Part shown: piece after piece, positions 33,849 to 41,484 of the stretch
Numbering within the stretch: position 1 is the first letter of the stretch
How the letters are laid out: each line of letters opens with the position of its first letter
NCBI GenBank assembly: GCA_947632485.1
Contig: CANRPJ010000009.1
Location: forward strand, 27,751-91,750
Length of the DNA: 64,000 nt
Reading direction: 5' to 3'
Origin: an uncultured Muribaculaceae bacterium
Lineage (GTDB): Bacteria > Bacteroidota > Bacteroidia > Bacteroidales > Muribaculaceae
Translations under genes and position numbers: made by a program
Notes under the pieces: model-generated
The model's input: the letters and a program-made list of their open reading frames with translations, nothing else
Database searches by the model: none
Told to the model about the DNA's origin: nothing

Positions 33849-35885
33849 ATGAAAATCAAGATATTCAACGCTATGCTTTTCGGTGCGGGCCTGATGGCGC
33901 TTGCCTCCTGCTCCGAAAACAGCTGGAACGATAAACTCGACGGGTTTGAGGAGCCGGCACTGGGCGATGTAAAGACCGTGACCTATACTCTTACTGCCGC
34001 CGACTATAAGACGCTCGCAGGCCTTTCCGACAATAAGGCGATTGCAGGCGATGCAGGGGCGGCCGCACTGGCAGCTATCGGCACCCAGGGTTATTTCTCT
34101 ACTCAGGAGGAGGCCGCAGCCTATCTCCCTGCGCTCATATCCAGCAGTAACTTCCCGTATTTGACTCTCGACAATGGCTCATCGGTCAATATCACTTACG
34201 ATGTGGCTGTATCGGCTGATGCCGCAGTGACCGGAATGAACGCCGCGAAGGCCTTCACCGTGACCGATGCCCAGTATCTTGCAGCATGGGGAGGAAATCC
34301 CACCGCTTTTGTAAGGGCTTTCTCGCCGGCTAATCCTGCGTCAGATCATCTGCAGGCAGTATTGGCGGAAGACTATCCCGATGCTGCTGAGGGAGCTTAT
34401 GCTTACGTGCAGTATAACGAAGCTGATTCTGAACCCGCATTCGACCCGGTGGTATATACCGATATTGCTGATCTCGCTATTGGCCAGGACGCTACTCTCA
34501 ATGGCGTGGTATCCGGAGTCTGTGTCCAGGGCTTCATTCTGACCGATGAGAGCGGTTCGGTACTTGTATATGCCGGCTCTTCATTCGACCCTTCACCCTA
34601 TCTGATCGGCCAGAGTGTGAGCGTAAGCGGTAAGTGTGGCGCCTACAATGGCGGCATGCAGCTCGGCAGTCCGAGCGATATCGCGGTAAGCGGCGCGGAA
34701 GGAATGACTTATCCTGTGCCTACTGCACTGACCGGCGCTCTTGCAGATACCAAGCTCCAGGAGTATATCGATGCTAAGGCAGCCAATACAGGACTGTTGC
34801 CCACCTATATAGAAGTGAACGGTAAGGTGACTTCTACCGGTAACTACTGCAACTTCTCGATTGACGGTGCCACTAAGGCTACAGGTAGCCTCTATCAGCC
34901 TTCGCAGGACACTAAAGATGCATTCGTAGTAGGCGAGGACGTAGTGATCCGTGGCTGGCTCGTGTCGGCAAGCTCCAACAGATATGTCAATATCTGTATC
35001 ACAGAGCTTAATGGTAATCCCGTTGTGGCTGAGGCTGAGATTTCGGTGCCCGAACCGGTGCCCTCGCCGATTGACTACACTACGAAATATGCCGTCTATA
35101 CCTTCAATGGCTCGAAATGGAATGTAGCTGACTGCACGGTGCTGCAGGCAGCCGACTATCGCGCCATGGGTCAGAACTACGATAATTTCAGCGATGCCTC
35201 GGTTGTGGAAGCTGATCTGCCTATCTTCCTGAAGCAGAAGTATCCGTATGCTAAGGCCGACGATGTTAAGTATGTTTCTTACCGTTGGTATGCTGACCGC
35301 GTCACCTCATGGGTTACCGTGAAGATGATCTACGACGGCAGCGAGTGGCATTCCGACGCTATCGAGACTGTTACTTCTCAGTTTGTGAAAGCCGGAGGCA
35401 AGTGGAACTATGATCCCTCGGTAGTGCTCAATCTCGTGCGCAGTGGCGATACTTCGGTGAGCAAGACCGTATATCAGGCTTGTGTAGACTGGGTATATGA
35501 GAATATCGATGTGCCTCTGGGCTCTACGAGCATCACCAGCGGCGTCGGCTATGTCACCAAGTATGGCAACAACGAGTATTATTCCGGTACTTCCGCTTAT
35601 CAGAACGACGTGGATCTCCGCGTGGCTTCCGCTCGTGGTCAGTATGCCGCCGGTTATGAAGGAATGACCGATGAAGAAGCTCTTGAGGCTATGAAGACCC
35701 GCTTTGCCGAGGAGGTAATGCCCGGAGCTCTTTCGATGCTCTATCCTGATGCCAATACCGTGCCGGGTGTGGAGGTGACCTACACCATCAACTTTGTATG
35801 GTACGACGGATCGAACCATGACGGTCAGGTAGTCTACAAAGTAGTAGGTAAGGGCCAGTTCGAGCTCATCGAGCAGACTTGGTGA
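33849..35885 (+). CDS. Large lipoprotein with OB-fold-like domain, partner of the TonB receptor
   Basis: A 678-residue lipoprotein with signal ending LASC (Cys21), probably anchored in the outer membrane. Residues about 40-190 and about 420-530 look like related modules: each has a DY(K/R) start, a 'YFSTQEEAAAYLPALI' or 'VEADLPIFLKQKYPYA' stretch, and a final Tyr-rich strand. Between them, about residues 205-285, lies an OB-fold-like region (DATLNGVVSGVCVQGFILTD, then LIGQSVSVSGKCGAY), as in DUF5689/YhcR-type domains, and a second weaker one follows (EVNGKVTSTGNY, VVIRGWLVSASS). It starts 18 bases after the receptor stop. It is not SusD-like by sequence. Ligand capture for the transporter is inferred from position only. 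Confidence 0.8.
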   Translation: MKIKIFNAMLFGAGLMALASCSENSWNDKLDGFEEPALGDVKTVTYTLTAADYKTLAGLSDNKAIAGDAGAAALAAIGTQGYFSTQEEAAAYLPALISSSNFPYLTLDNGSSVNITYDVAVSADAAVTGMNAAKAFTVTDAQYLAAWGGNPTAFVRAFSPANPASDHLQAVLAEDYPDAAEGAYAYVQYNEADSEPAFDPVVYTDIADLAIGQDATLNGVVSGVCVQGFILTDESGSVLVYAGSSFDPSPYLIGQSVSVSGKCGAYNGGMQLGSPSDIAVSGAEGMTYPVPTALTGALADTKLQEYIDAKAANTGLLPTYIEVNGKVTSTGNYCNFSIDGATKATGSLYQPSQDTKDAFVVGEDVVIRGWLVSASSNRYVNICITELNGNPVVAEAEISVPEPVPSPIDYTTKYAVYTFNGSKWNVADCTVLQAADYRAMGQNYDNFSDASVVEADLPIFLKQKYPYAKADDVKYVSYRWYADRVTSWVTVKMIYDGSEWHSDAIETVTSQFVKAGGKWNYDPSVVLNLVRSGDTSVSKTVYQACVDWVYENIDVPLGSTSITSGVGYVTKYGNNEYYSGTSAYQNDVDLRVASARGQYAAGYEGMTDEEALEAMKTRFAEEVMPGALSMLYPDANTVPGVEVTYTINFVWYDGSNHDGQVVYKVVGKGQFELIEQTW

Positions 35886-35912
35886 TTCCTGCTTAGGAAG
35901 AATTGATATTTT

Positions 35913-35947
35913 GGGAGCGTTGCCTTCGGGTAGCGCTCTCCTTTTTT
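35913..35947 (+). terminator. Intrinsic terminator after the lipoprotein gene
   Basis: GGGAGCG...GCC-TTC-GGG...GCGCTCTCC forms an imperfect GC-rich hairpin followed by six T. The T-run also supplies the TTTG of the next promoter. Confidence 0.75.
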
Positions 35948-35976
35948 GCGGGACACGCGGATTGTGAGTAACTTTG
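35945..35976 (+). promoter_or_regulatory. Promoter of the MTA/SAH nucleosidase gene
   Basis: TTTG at 35945-35948, 20 bases, TAACTTTG at 35969-35976, followed 17 bases later by the ATG. The -33 element overlaps the T-run of the preceding terminator. Confidence 0.75.
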
Positions 35977-35993
35977 CAGCAAACAATGTAGAA

Positions 35994-36677
35994 ATGAAGA
36001 TAGGCATAATAGTGGCGATGCAGAAGGAGCTGCGGCTCCTCCTTCCTCTGATTGAGGATAGGAAAGAGATTGAGCTTCACGGGCGCGTGGTGACGGCGGG
36101 CCCGATAGGTTCGCACGAGGTGGCTCTGATGCAGTGTGGCATAGGAAAAGTTAATGCCGGAGTAGCCACAAGCGATCTGATCGACGCTTTCAATCCCGAC
36201 CTGATTCTCAACAGTGGGGTGGCCGGTGGAGCTTCTGCCGAGATGCACCCACTCGATGTCGTGATGGCTACCGGGGTGGCCTACCATGATGTGTGGTGCG
36301 GCCCTGAGACTGCCTACGGTGCCGCCGCAGGACTTACTCCGGTATTGCTCCCTGATCAGCGTCTCATTGAGCTCCTGAAGCGGCTTACCCGGAATCCAAA
36401 GGTGAAATATGGGCTTCTCTGTTCAGGCGATAAATTCATCTCTAAAGCGGAGGAGGTAGCCCAAATCCGGGGCTCTTTCCCAGAGTGCATAGCGGTTGAT
36501 ATGGAGAGCGGCGCGATAGCGCAGGTGGCCGTGATGAGGGGAGTGCCCTTCAATGTGCTCCGGGTAATAAGCGACACCCCGGGAGAGGCCGACAATATTG
36601 CTCAGTACGAGCATTTCTGGGAAGATGCTCCGCGCGAAAGCTTCACTCTGCTGCGCTCGCTCCTTTCGGCTCTCTGA
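35994..36677 (+). CDS. mtnN: 5'-methylthioadenosine/S-adenosylhomocysteine nucleosidase
   Basis: Cleaves adenine from MTA and SAH, recycling by-products of SAM use. The ATG at 35994 is chosen: it follows the promoter and begins the conserved MKIGIIVAMQKEL. The 227-residue chain shows MQCGIGKVNAGVATSDLI, LNSGVAGGAS, CSGDKFIS, AVDMESGAIAQVA with the ribose-binding glutamate, and VISDTPGEAD with the catalytic aspartate. Confidence 0.95.
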   Translation: MKIGIIVAMQKELRLLLPLIEDRKEIELHGRVVTAGPIGSHEVALMQCGIGKVNAGVATSDLIDAFNPDLILNSGVAGGASAEMHPLDVVMATGVAYHDVWCGPETAYGAAAGLTPVLLPDQRLIELLKRLTRNPKVKYGLLCSGDKFISKAEEVAQIRGSFPECIAVDMESGAIAQVAVMRGVPFNVLRVISDTPGEADNIAQYEHFWEDAPRESFTLLRSLLSAL

Positions 36678-36689
36678 GAGCGGGATAAG

Positions 36690-36893
36690 TCAGTCGGTAT
36701 TATCGCTGTGGCAATCGGGTGCCTTCTGGCTGCGCTTCTTGCGCGGCTTGGTGCAGGCTTCGCTAAGAGCGCAGCCGCTGCAGGCTCCGCCCTGATGGTT
36801 GCCTTTTCCAAGCACTTTCCAGAGCACCCAGATTATGGCCAGAGCTATGATGGCTCCGACTATAGTATATTGAATCAAGGTATTAGTCTCCAT
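36690..36893 (-). CDS. FeoB-associated Cys-rich membrane protein
   Basis: A 67-residue protein: one N-terminal membrane helix (YTIVGAIIALAIIWVLWKVL) followed by a Cys-containing tail (GACSGCALSEACTKPRKKR), the pattern of small proteins usually found beside feoB, the ferrous-iron transporter. No feo gene is in this window. It overlaps the end of topB by 11 bases and is the last gene of the mazG-topB series. Confidence 0.8.
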   Translation of the reverse strand: METNTLIQYTIVGAIIALAIIWVLWKVLGKGNHQGGACSGCALSEACTKPRKKRSQKAPDCHSDNTD

Positions 36894-38739
36894 CTTTAGT
36901 AGAACGCTTTTTCCGGGGCTTAGGTTGAGGTTTCTCTTCCTCGGTAAGCGTTTCTATCTTGCGGGTGGAGGAGTCGCGGATCACGTCGAGAGTTATCTCC
37001 GTGATCATCTTCTTGATACCGTCGATAAATTCCTGAGCGCTATATTCTCCCCGCTCTATAGCCCGCAGGCGACCTTCCCAGATGCCCGTCAGAGATGCGC
37101 TCTTTAGAAGCTCCTCCTTTATGGTGGCTACAAGGTCTATGCCGGCCTGAGTAGCTTTGAGGCTTTTGCGTTCCCTGCAGATATAACCTCGCTTATAGAG
37201 CAGCTCGATTATCGCCGCACGGGTAGAAGGACGCCCTATTCCGTTGGCTTTCAGCGCTTCCCTCATCTCCTCATCGTCTACCGTAGCCCTGGCCGTCTCC
37301 ATCGCCTTAAGGAGCGTGCCCTCAGTATAGGGTTTGGGAGGCTTGGTGGTCTTTTTGAGCAGTTTAGGATTATGTGGGCCTTTCTCCCCCTTCTCGAAGG
37401 CAGGGAGGATAGCGTTGTCAGTATCGGAGTCATCGGAATCCGCAGCTTCCTGGCTGCCTGCGTAGACCTGGCGCCAGCCCGGATTCACGATCACCTTACC
37501 GGTTACCTTGAAAGGCACTCCGTTGGCTTCAGCCTTGACCGTGGTCTGCTCAAATTCGCAGTCCGGGTAGAAAATACTGATAAACCGCTTGGCTATAGTG
37601 TCGTATACCTGCTGCTCCGCCTGAGTAAGGGGAGGTAGCTTCTCGCCCGTAGGAATAATGGCATGGTGGTCAGTTACCTTCGAATTATCGAACGCCTTTT
37701 TACTCTTGCGGAGCTTGGCGCCCCTGAGAGGAGTCAGGAGGTCAGCATACTGGGTAAGAGAGTTAAGAATCTGCCCGCATTTCTTATAAATGTCGTCGGT
37801 AAGGTAAGTGGTATCCACACGCGGATATGTAGCCACTTTCTTCTCGTAGAGGCTCTGTATCGTCTGCAGGGTCTGGTCTGCGCTCATTCCGAAGCGCTTG
37901 TTGCATTCTACCTGAAGGCTCGTCAGGTCGAAAAGCCTCGGGTGGCCTTCCTTACCCTTTTTCTTGGTCACATCGGTCACGCACAAAGGAGCTTCCTTCA
38001 CTTTCTCAAGTAGTTTCTGGCCTTCTTCCTCTTTGTCGAATCCCTTCCTTGTGGCGCTGAACAAAGCCCCCCTGTATTCAGTCTTGAGCTCCCAATAGTC
38101 CTGTGGCTTGAAATTGTCGATTTCCAACTGCCTGTTTACCACAAGGGCGAGCGTAGGCGTCTGCACGCGCCCGATTGAAAGCACGTGGCCCTGACTTCCA
38201 TATTTAAGGGTATAGAGACGCGTGGCGTTAAGACCGAGCACCCAGTCGCCGATTGCTCTGCAAAGGCCTGCAGTGTAAAGAGGTTCAAGTTCCTTATGAG
38301 GCCGGAGATGCTCGAATCCCTCGCGGATACTGTCGTCAGTAAGCGAGTTGATCCAGAGGCGGGCAACAGGCTTGCGGCACCCGGCCTTCTGCATTACCCA
38401 GCGTTGAATCAGTTCGCCCTCCTGGCCGGCATCGCCGCAGTTTATTATCTCGTCACATTGCTCTATGAGGCTTCTGATCACCTCAAACTGCTTCTCTATC
38501 CCTTTGTCGGCTATCAGCTTGATTCCAAATCGTTGGGGAATCATAGGCAGCATGGAAAGCGACCATTTGCGCCACGCCTGGGCATAATCGTGAGGCTCCT
38601 TCAGGGTGCAGAGATGACCGAAGGTCCAGGTCACGCAGTAACCGTTGCCCTCGAAGTATCCGTCGCGGCGCGTGTTTGCCCCGAGAATCCTGGCGATGTC
38701 GCGCCCTACGCTCGGTTTCTCGGTGATGCAGAGCTTCAT
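36883..38739 (-). CDS. topB: DNA topoisomerase III (type IA)
   Basis: Relaxes and decatenates DNA by passing a single strand through a transient 5'-phosphotyrosine break. The 618-residue chain has the Toprim domain (MKLCITEKPSVGRDIARILG, INCGDAGQEGELIQRW), SIGRVQTPTLALVVNRQ, and the catalytic tyrosine in ATYPRVDTTYLTDD. C-terminal IGRPSTRAAIIELLYKRGYI is typical of the family. No zinc-finger domain follows; it ends in a basic tail. It overlaps mazG by 4 bases. Bacteroidales often carry several topB copies, some on mobile elements, but nothing mobile is seen here. Confidence 0.96.
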   Translation of the reverse strand: MKLCITEKPSVGRDIARILGANTRRDGYFEGNGYCVTWTFGHLCTLKEPHDYAQAWRKWSLSMLPMIPQRFGIKLIADKGIEKQFEVIRSLIEQCDEIINCGDAGQEGELIQRWVMQKAGCRKPVARLWINSLTDDSIREGFEHLRPHKELEPLYTAGLCRAIGDWVLGLNATRLYTLKYGSQGHVLSIGRVQTPTLALVVNRQLEIDNFKPQDYWELKTEYRGALFSATRKGFDKEEEGQKLLEKVKEAPLCVTDVTKKKGKEGHPRLFDLTSLQVECNKRFGMSADQTLQTIQSLYEKKVATYPRVDTTYLTDDIYKKCGQILNSLTQYADLLTPLRGAKLRKSKKAFDNSKVTDHHAIIPTGEKLPPLTQAEQQVYDTIAKRFISIFYPDCEFEQTTVKAEANGVPFKVTGKVIVNPGWRQVYAGSQEAADSDDSDTDNAILPAFEKGEKGPHNPKLLKKTTKPPKPYTEGTLLKAMETARATVDDEEMREALKANGIGRPSTRAAIIELLYKRGYICRERKSLKATQAGIDLVATIKEELLKSASLTGIWEGRLRAIERGEYSAQEFIDGIKKMITEITLDVIRDSSTRKIETLTEEEKPQPKPRKKRSTKDGD

Positions 38740-39530
38740 TCCTGGCTCCGCTCCAGTTGTTTTGCTTCGTCCCAGATGGCGTCCATCTCAGCCAGAGTCA
38801 TATCTCTCAGGCTCTTCCCGATTTCGTGGCTCCGGGCTTCCAGATGATTGAACCGCCTGATAAATTTCCGGTTCGTATGCTCGAGGGCGTTTTCAGGATC
38901 CACTCCGTAGAGCCGTGCTGCGTTGACCACTGCAAATAGCAGATCGCCAAACTCCTCTTTCATGCCCTCCTTGCTTCCCGACTTTATTTCTGCCTCGGTT
39001 TCAGCTATTTCCTCCTTCACTTTCTCCCAAACCTGATCGGGCTGCTCCCAGTCGAAGCCCACATTGGCCGCTTTCTCCTGAATTCGGTTAGCCTTGATAA
39101 GGGCCGGAAGGGCATCGGGCACTCCTCCGAGCACGGTCTTATTGCCTCCTTTCTCCTTCAGCTTCAGCTCCTCCCAGTTCTGGAGCACCTTTTCTGCCGA
39201 CTCCGCTTTCTCCGTGCCGAACACGTGAGGGTGACGGAAAATCAGTTTATCGGTAAGCGCCGTGCATACGTTGGCTATATCGAAGCGCCCTTGTTCCGAG
39301 GCTATTTTTGAATAGAATGCTACGTGGAGGAGCACATCTCCCAGCTCCTTACGGATATTGGCCACATCGTCGGCCATTAGAGCCGAGGCAAGTTCGTAGG
39401 TCTCCTCTATAGTGTTGGGGCGCAGCGATTCGTTGGTTTGCTTAGCGTCCCACGGACATTTCACGCGCAATTCATCGAGCACGTCGAGCAGCCGCCCGAA
39501 AGCAGCGAGTTTCTCTTCCTTGGTGTGCAT
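38736..39530 (-). CDS. mazG: Nucleoside triphosphate pyrophosphohydrolase MazG
   Basis: Hydrolyses NTPs and dNTPs to monophosphates and PPi, limiting damaged or surplus nucleotides. The 264-residue chain has two MazG folds. The first carries CPWDAKQTNESLRPNTIEET (start near residue 34) and the metal-binding EExxE/EExxD-type pattern KELGDVLLHVAFYSKIA; the second carries EEIAETEAEI and KEEFGDLLFAVVNAARLYG. The length matches E. coli MazG. It begins the mazG-topB-small protein series; a TAATTTTG on the minus strand near 39546-39553 may be its -7 element. Confidence 0.95.
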   Translation of the reverse strand: MHTKEEKLAAFGRLLDVLDELRVKCPWDAKQTNESLRPNTIEETYELASALMADDVANIRKELGDVLLHVAFYSKIASEQGRFDIANVCTALTDKLIFRHPHVFGTEKAESAEKVLQNWEELKLKEKGGNKTVLGGVPDALPALIKANRIQEKAANVGFDWEQPDQVWEKVKEEIAETEAEIKSGSKEGMKEEFGDLLFAVVNAARLYGVDPENALEHTNRKFIRRFNHLEARSHEIGKSLRDMTLAEMDAIWDEAKQLERSQE

Positions 39531-39623
39531 GAGTCTATGATTTTACTGCAAAATTAGCAAAGTTCCTCCGATTGGAGAAACCCACCGATTCAGCATCAAA
39601 CCCAAAGGTGGAGGGGTATGAAT

Positions 39624-39724
39624 GTAAAGCCGGATTGACAGCCTTGACGCCGAAAAGCAGTTATGTTGCTGGTTTACAGTAGAATTGCCTTATTTTGTTG
39701 TCAAGGCTGTCAATCCGGATTTAC
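39624..39724. repeat. Long inverted repeat in the mazG/DHH divergent region
   Basis: Left arm 39624-39648 and right arm 39700-39724 are inverted copies over 25 bases with one mismatch; the inner 19 bases (CCGGATTGACAGCCTTGAC) are perfect. The 51-base spacer is AT-rich and shows no frame. No clear target-site duplication flanks it. It could be a small non-autonomous element, a hairpin RNA or a paired regulatory site. Confidence 0.85.
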
Positions 39725-39763
39725 TACGCGCTACTAAATTCTGGAGTCTTTTTTCAGGTTGGA

Positions 39764-39796
39764 TTGGGTGCGGGTGAAGATAAGTTGCTATCTTTG
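39764..39796 (+). promoter_or_regulatory. Probable promoter of the DHH-phosphoesterase gene cluster
   Basis: TTG at 39764-39766, 22 bases, TATCTTTG at 39789-39796, 21 bases before the ATG at 39818. Confidence 0.6.
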
Positions 39797-39817
39797 TAGC
39801 TTGAAAGAGAGCAATCC

Positions 39818-40867
39818 ATGCTTCGGAAAACACTCAACGACCATGACATAAAAGCCCTGCGCGAGGCAATCGACGCAGCACGCAATATCGTGCTTACCTG
39901 CCATGTGCGCCCTGATGGCGATGCCATAGGTTCCACTCTCGGGCTGGCGAAGATGCTTGAAGCTGAAGGCAAGAATGTGGCAGTGGTCACTCCTGACACT
40001 GCTCCACGCTCGCTGTGGTTTCTCACTAAGGGAGAGAAACTCGTGCCTCATTCGCAATATCCTGAATATGCCGAGCGGCTGATAGCGGAGGCAGATTTGA
40101 TAATCTGTTGCGATTTCAATGATCTCAAGCGTCTTGATGCGCTTGCACCTTTTGTAGAGGCAAGTGGAGCGAAGAAAGTTTTGATCGATCATCATAGGGA
40201 GCCTCAGGCATTTGCTGATATCACTTTCTCGGAGCCGGAGATGTCGAGCACATGCGAACTGATGTTCAGGATTCTGGCAGCTCTCGGCCTCTACGACAAG
40301 ATGAGTCGCGATGCTGCCCGCCCATTGCTGACAGGACTCGTTACGGATACGCGTAATTTCTCTGTAAATTGCTCGCAACCTGATATCTACGAGATTTTGC
40401 AACGCTTGCTCGATAAGGATCTTAACAAGCAGGAGATTGTGCGTGAGGCTTTGGAGTTGCGCAGTCTCAATAGCCTTAAGCTGCAGGCTTTTGCGATTTC
40501 AGAGCGATTGGAGGTCTTTGAGGCTCACAGGGCTGCACTGATATGCCTCGACAAAGCTGACCTCGACCGATTCCATTATGAAAAGGGCGATACGGAAGGA
40601 CTCGTGAATAAGCCTCTGGAGGTGCGAGGAATAGTCTATAGCATCTATATGCGAGAGGACCCCGACTGCATTAAGGTTTCGGCAAGAAGCGTGGAGAATT
40701 TTCCCGTCAATAAGATCTGCAAGGATCTTTTCGGAGGGGGAGGACACCTGATGGCTTCCGGAGGAGAGTTTCACGGCACTCTGGCAGAATGCCGCGCGGT
40801 GCTTCTGGAGAATATGGGCAGCTACGATAAATATCTGCCTGTCAGGAAATCAAAGAAAGAAAACTGA
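39818..40867 (+). CDS. DHH/DHHA1 phosphoesterase, NrnA-like
   Basis: A 349-residue cytoplasmic metal-dependent phosphoesterase of the RecJ-like DHH family, of the NrnA size class that degrades nanoRNAs and 3'-phosphoadenosine 5'-phosphate (or cyclic dinucleotide breakdown products). Motif I is LTCHVRPDGDAIGST, motif II CCDFNDL, motif III VLIDHHREPQ (the DHH signature), motif IV LVTDTRNFS. The C-terminal DHHA1 domain ends with FGGGGHLMASGGEFHG. All metal-binding residues are present. Exact substrate cannot be told from sequence. It heads a seven-gene plus-strand series. Confidence 0.93.
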   Translation: MLRKTLNDHDIKALREAIDAARNIVLTCHVRPDGDAIGSTLGLAKMLEAEGKNVAVVTPDTAPRSLWFLTKGEKLVPHSQYPEYAERLIAEADLIICCDFNDLKRLDALAPFVEASGAKKVLIDHHREPQAFADITFSEPEMSSTCELMFRILAALGLYDKMSRDAARPLLTGLVTDTRNFSVNCSQPDIYEILQRLLDKDLNKQEIVREALELRSLNSLKLQAFAISERLEVFEAHRAALICLDKADLDRFHYEKGDTEGLVNKPLEVRGIVYSIYMREDPDCIKVSARSVENFPVNKICKDLFGGGGHLMASGGEFHGTLAECRAVLLENMGSYDKYLPVRKSKKEN

Positions 40868-40886
40868 AGAGTATAAATAGCTACTA

Positions 40887-41480
40887 ATGAAAAAGTTCAG
40901 GATAAATAAGATAATAGCAGCTGCAATAGTGATAGCCGGAGCTGCGCTTGCAGGAGGCTGCAGCGATACGAAAAGCTACTCTGAGCTGCTGAGCGAAGAG
41001 GAGAGGGCCTCCAACTGGTATCTCGCCGGATTCCGTATAGAAAACAGTATTCCTGCCAACGGCGAGTTCAAGACGATGGAGGAGTATGGCAAAGACGCGC
41101 CTTTCTATAAGATGGATAGCGACGGATACCTCTATATGCAGGTTGTAAAGAAAGGCACCGGAGCGAAAGTGCAGAAAGACGATGTGGTCTATTTCCGGTT
41201 CCAGCGCAAGAACCTGCTTCTTATGTATGAGGGCTACGAGGTTAGCTGGGACGGCAACACCAGCGATATGAACGCGAATTTGCAGACTAATTTCGTGTAT
41301 GCCAACAAGAATCTACAATCATATACCCTTTATGGCGAGGGTATTCAGAAGCCGCTCGAGTATCTTCCCTATCTTTCGGAGGTGAATCTGGTGCTTCGCT
41401 CTTATCTCGGTTTCAGCACTGACCAGAGTCAGTGTATACCCTATATTATTAACATAAAGTATTTCCCTGCAGAATATTAA
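40887..41480 (+). CDS. DUF4827-type lipoprotein (FKBP-like)
   Basis: A 197-residue lipoprotein with signal ending in AGGC (Cys25). The mature part has a strand-rich pattern around VVKKGTGAKVQKDDVVYFRF and a C-terminal LRSYLGFSTDQSQCIPYIIN, which resembles the Bacteroidetes DUF4827 family, distantly like FKBP-type prolyl isomerases. No isomerase activity can be claimed. It lies 19 bases after the DHH gene and 4 before glmM. Confidence 0.82.
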   Translation: MKKFRINKIIAAAIVIAGAALAGGCSDTKSYSELLSEEERASNWYLAGFRIENSIPANGEFKTMEEYGKDAPFYKMDSDGYLYMQVVKKGTGAKVQKDDVVYFRFQRKNLLLMYEGYEVSWDGNTSDMNANLQTNFVYANKNLQSYTLYGEGIQKPLEYLPYLSEVNLVLRSYLGFSTDQSQCIPYIINIKYFPAEY

Positions 41481-41484
41481 ACCC

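Noticed and set aside
35307..36287. 326-codon minus-strand frame across the lipoprotein end and mtnN start
   Set aside because: It spans a terminator and a promoter on the other strand and covers two good genes.
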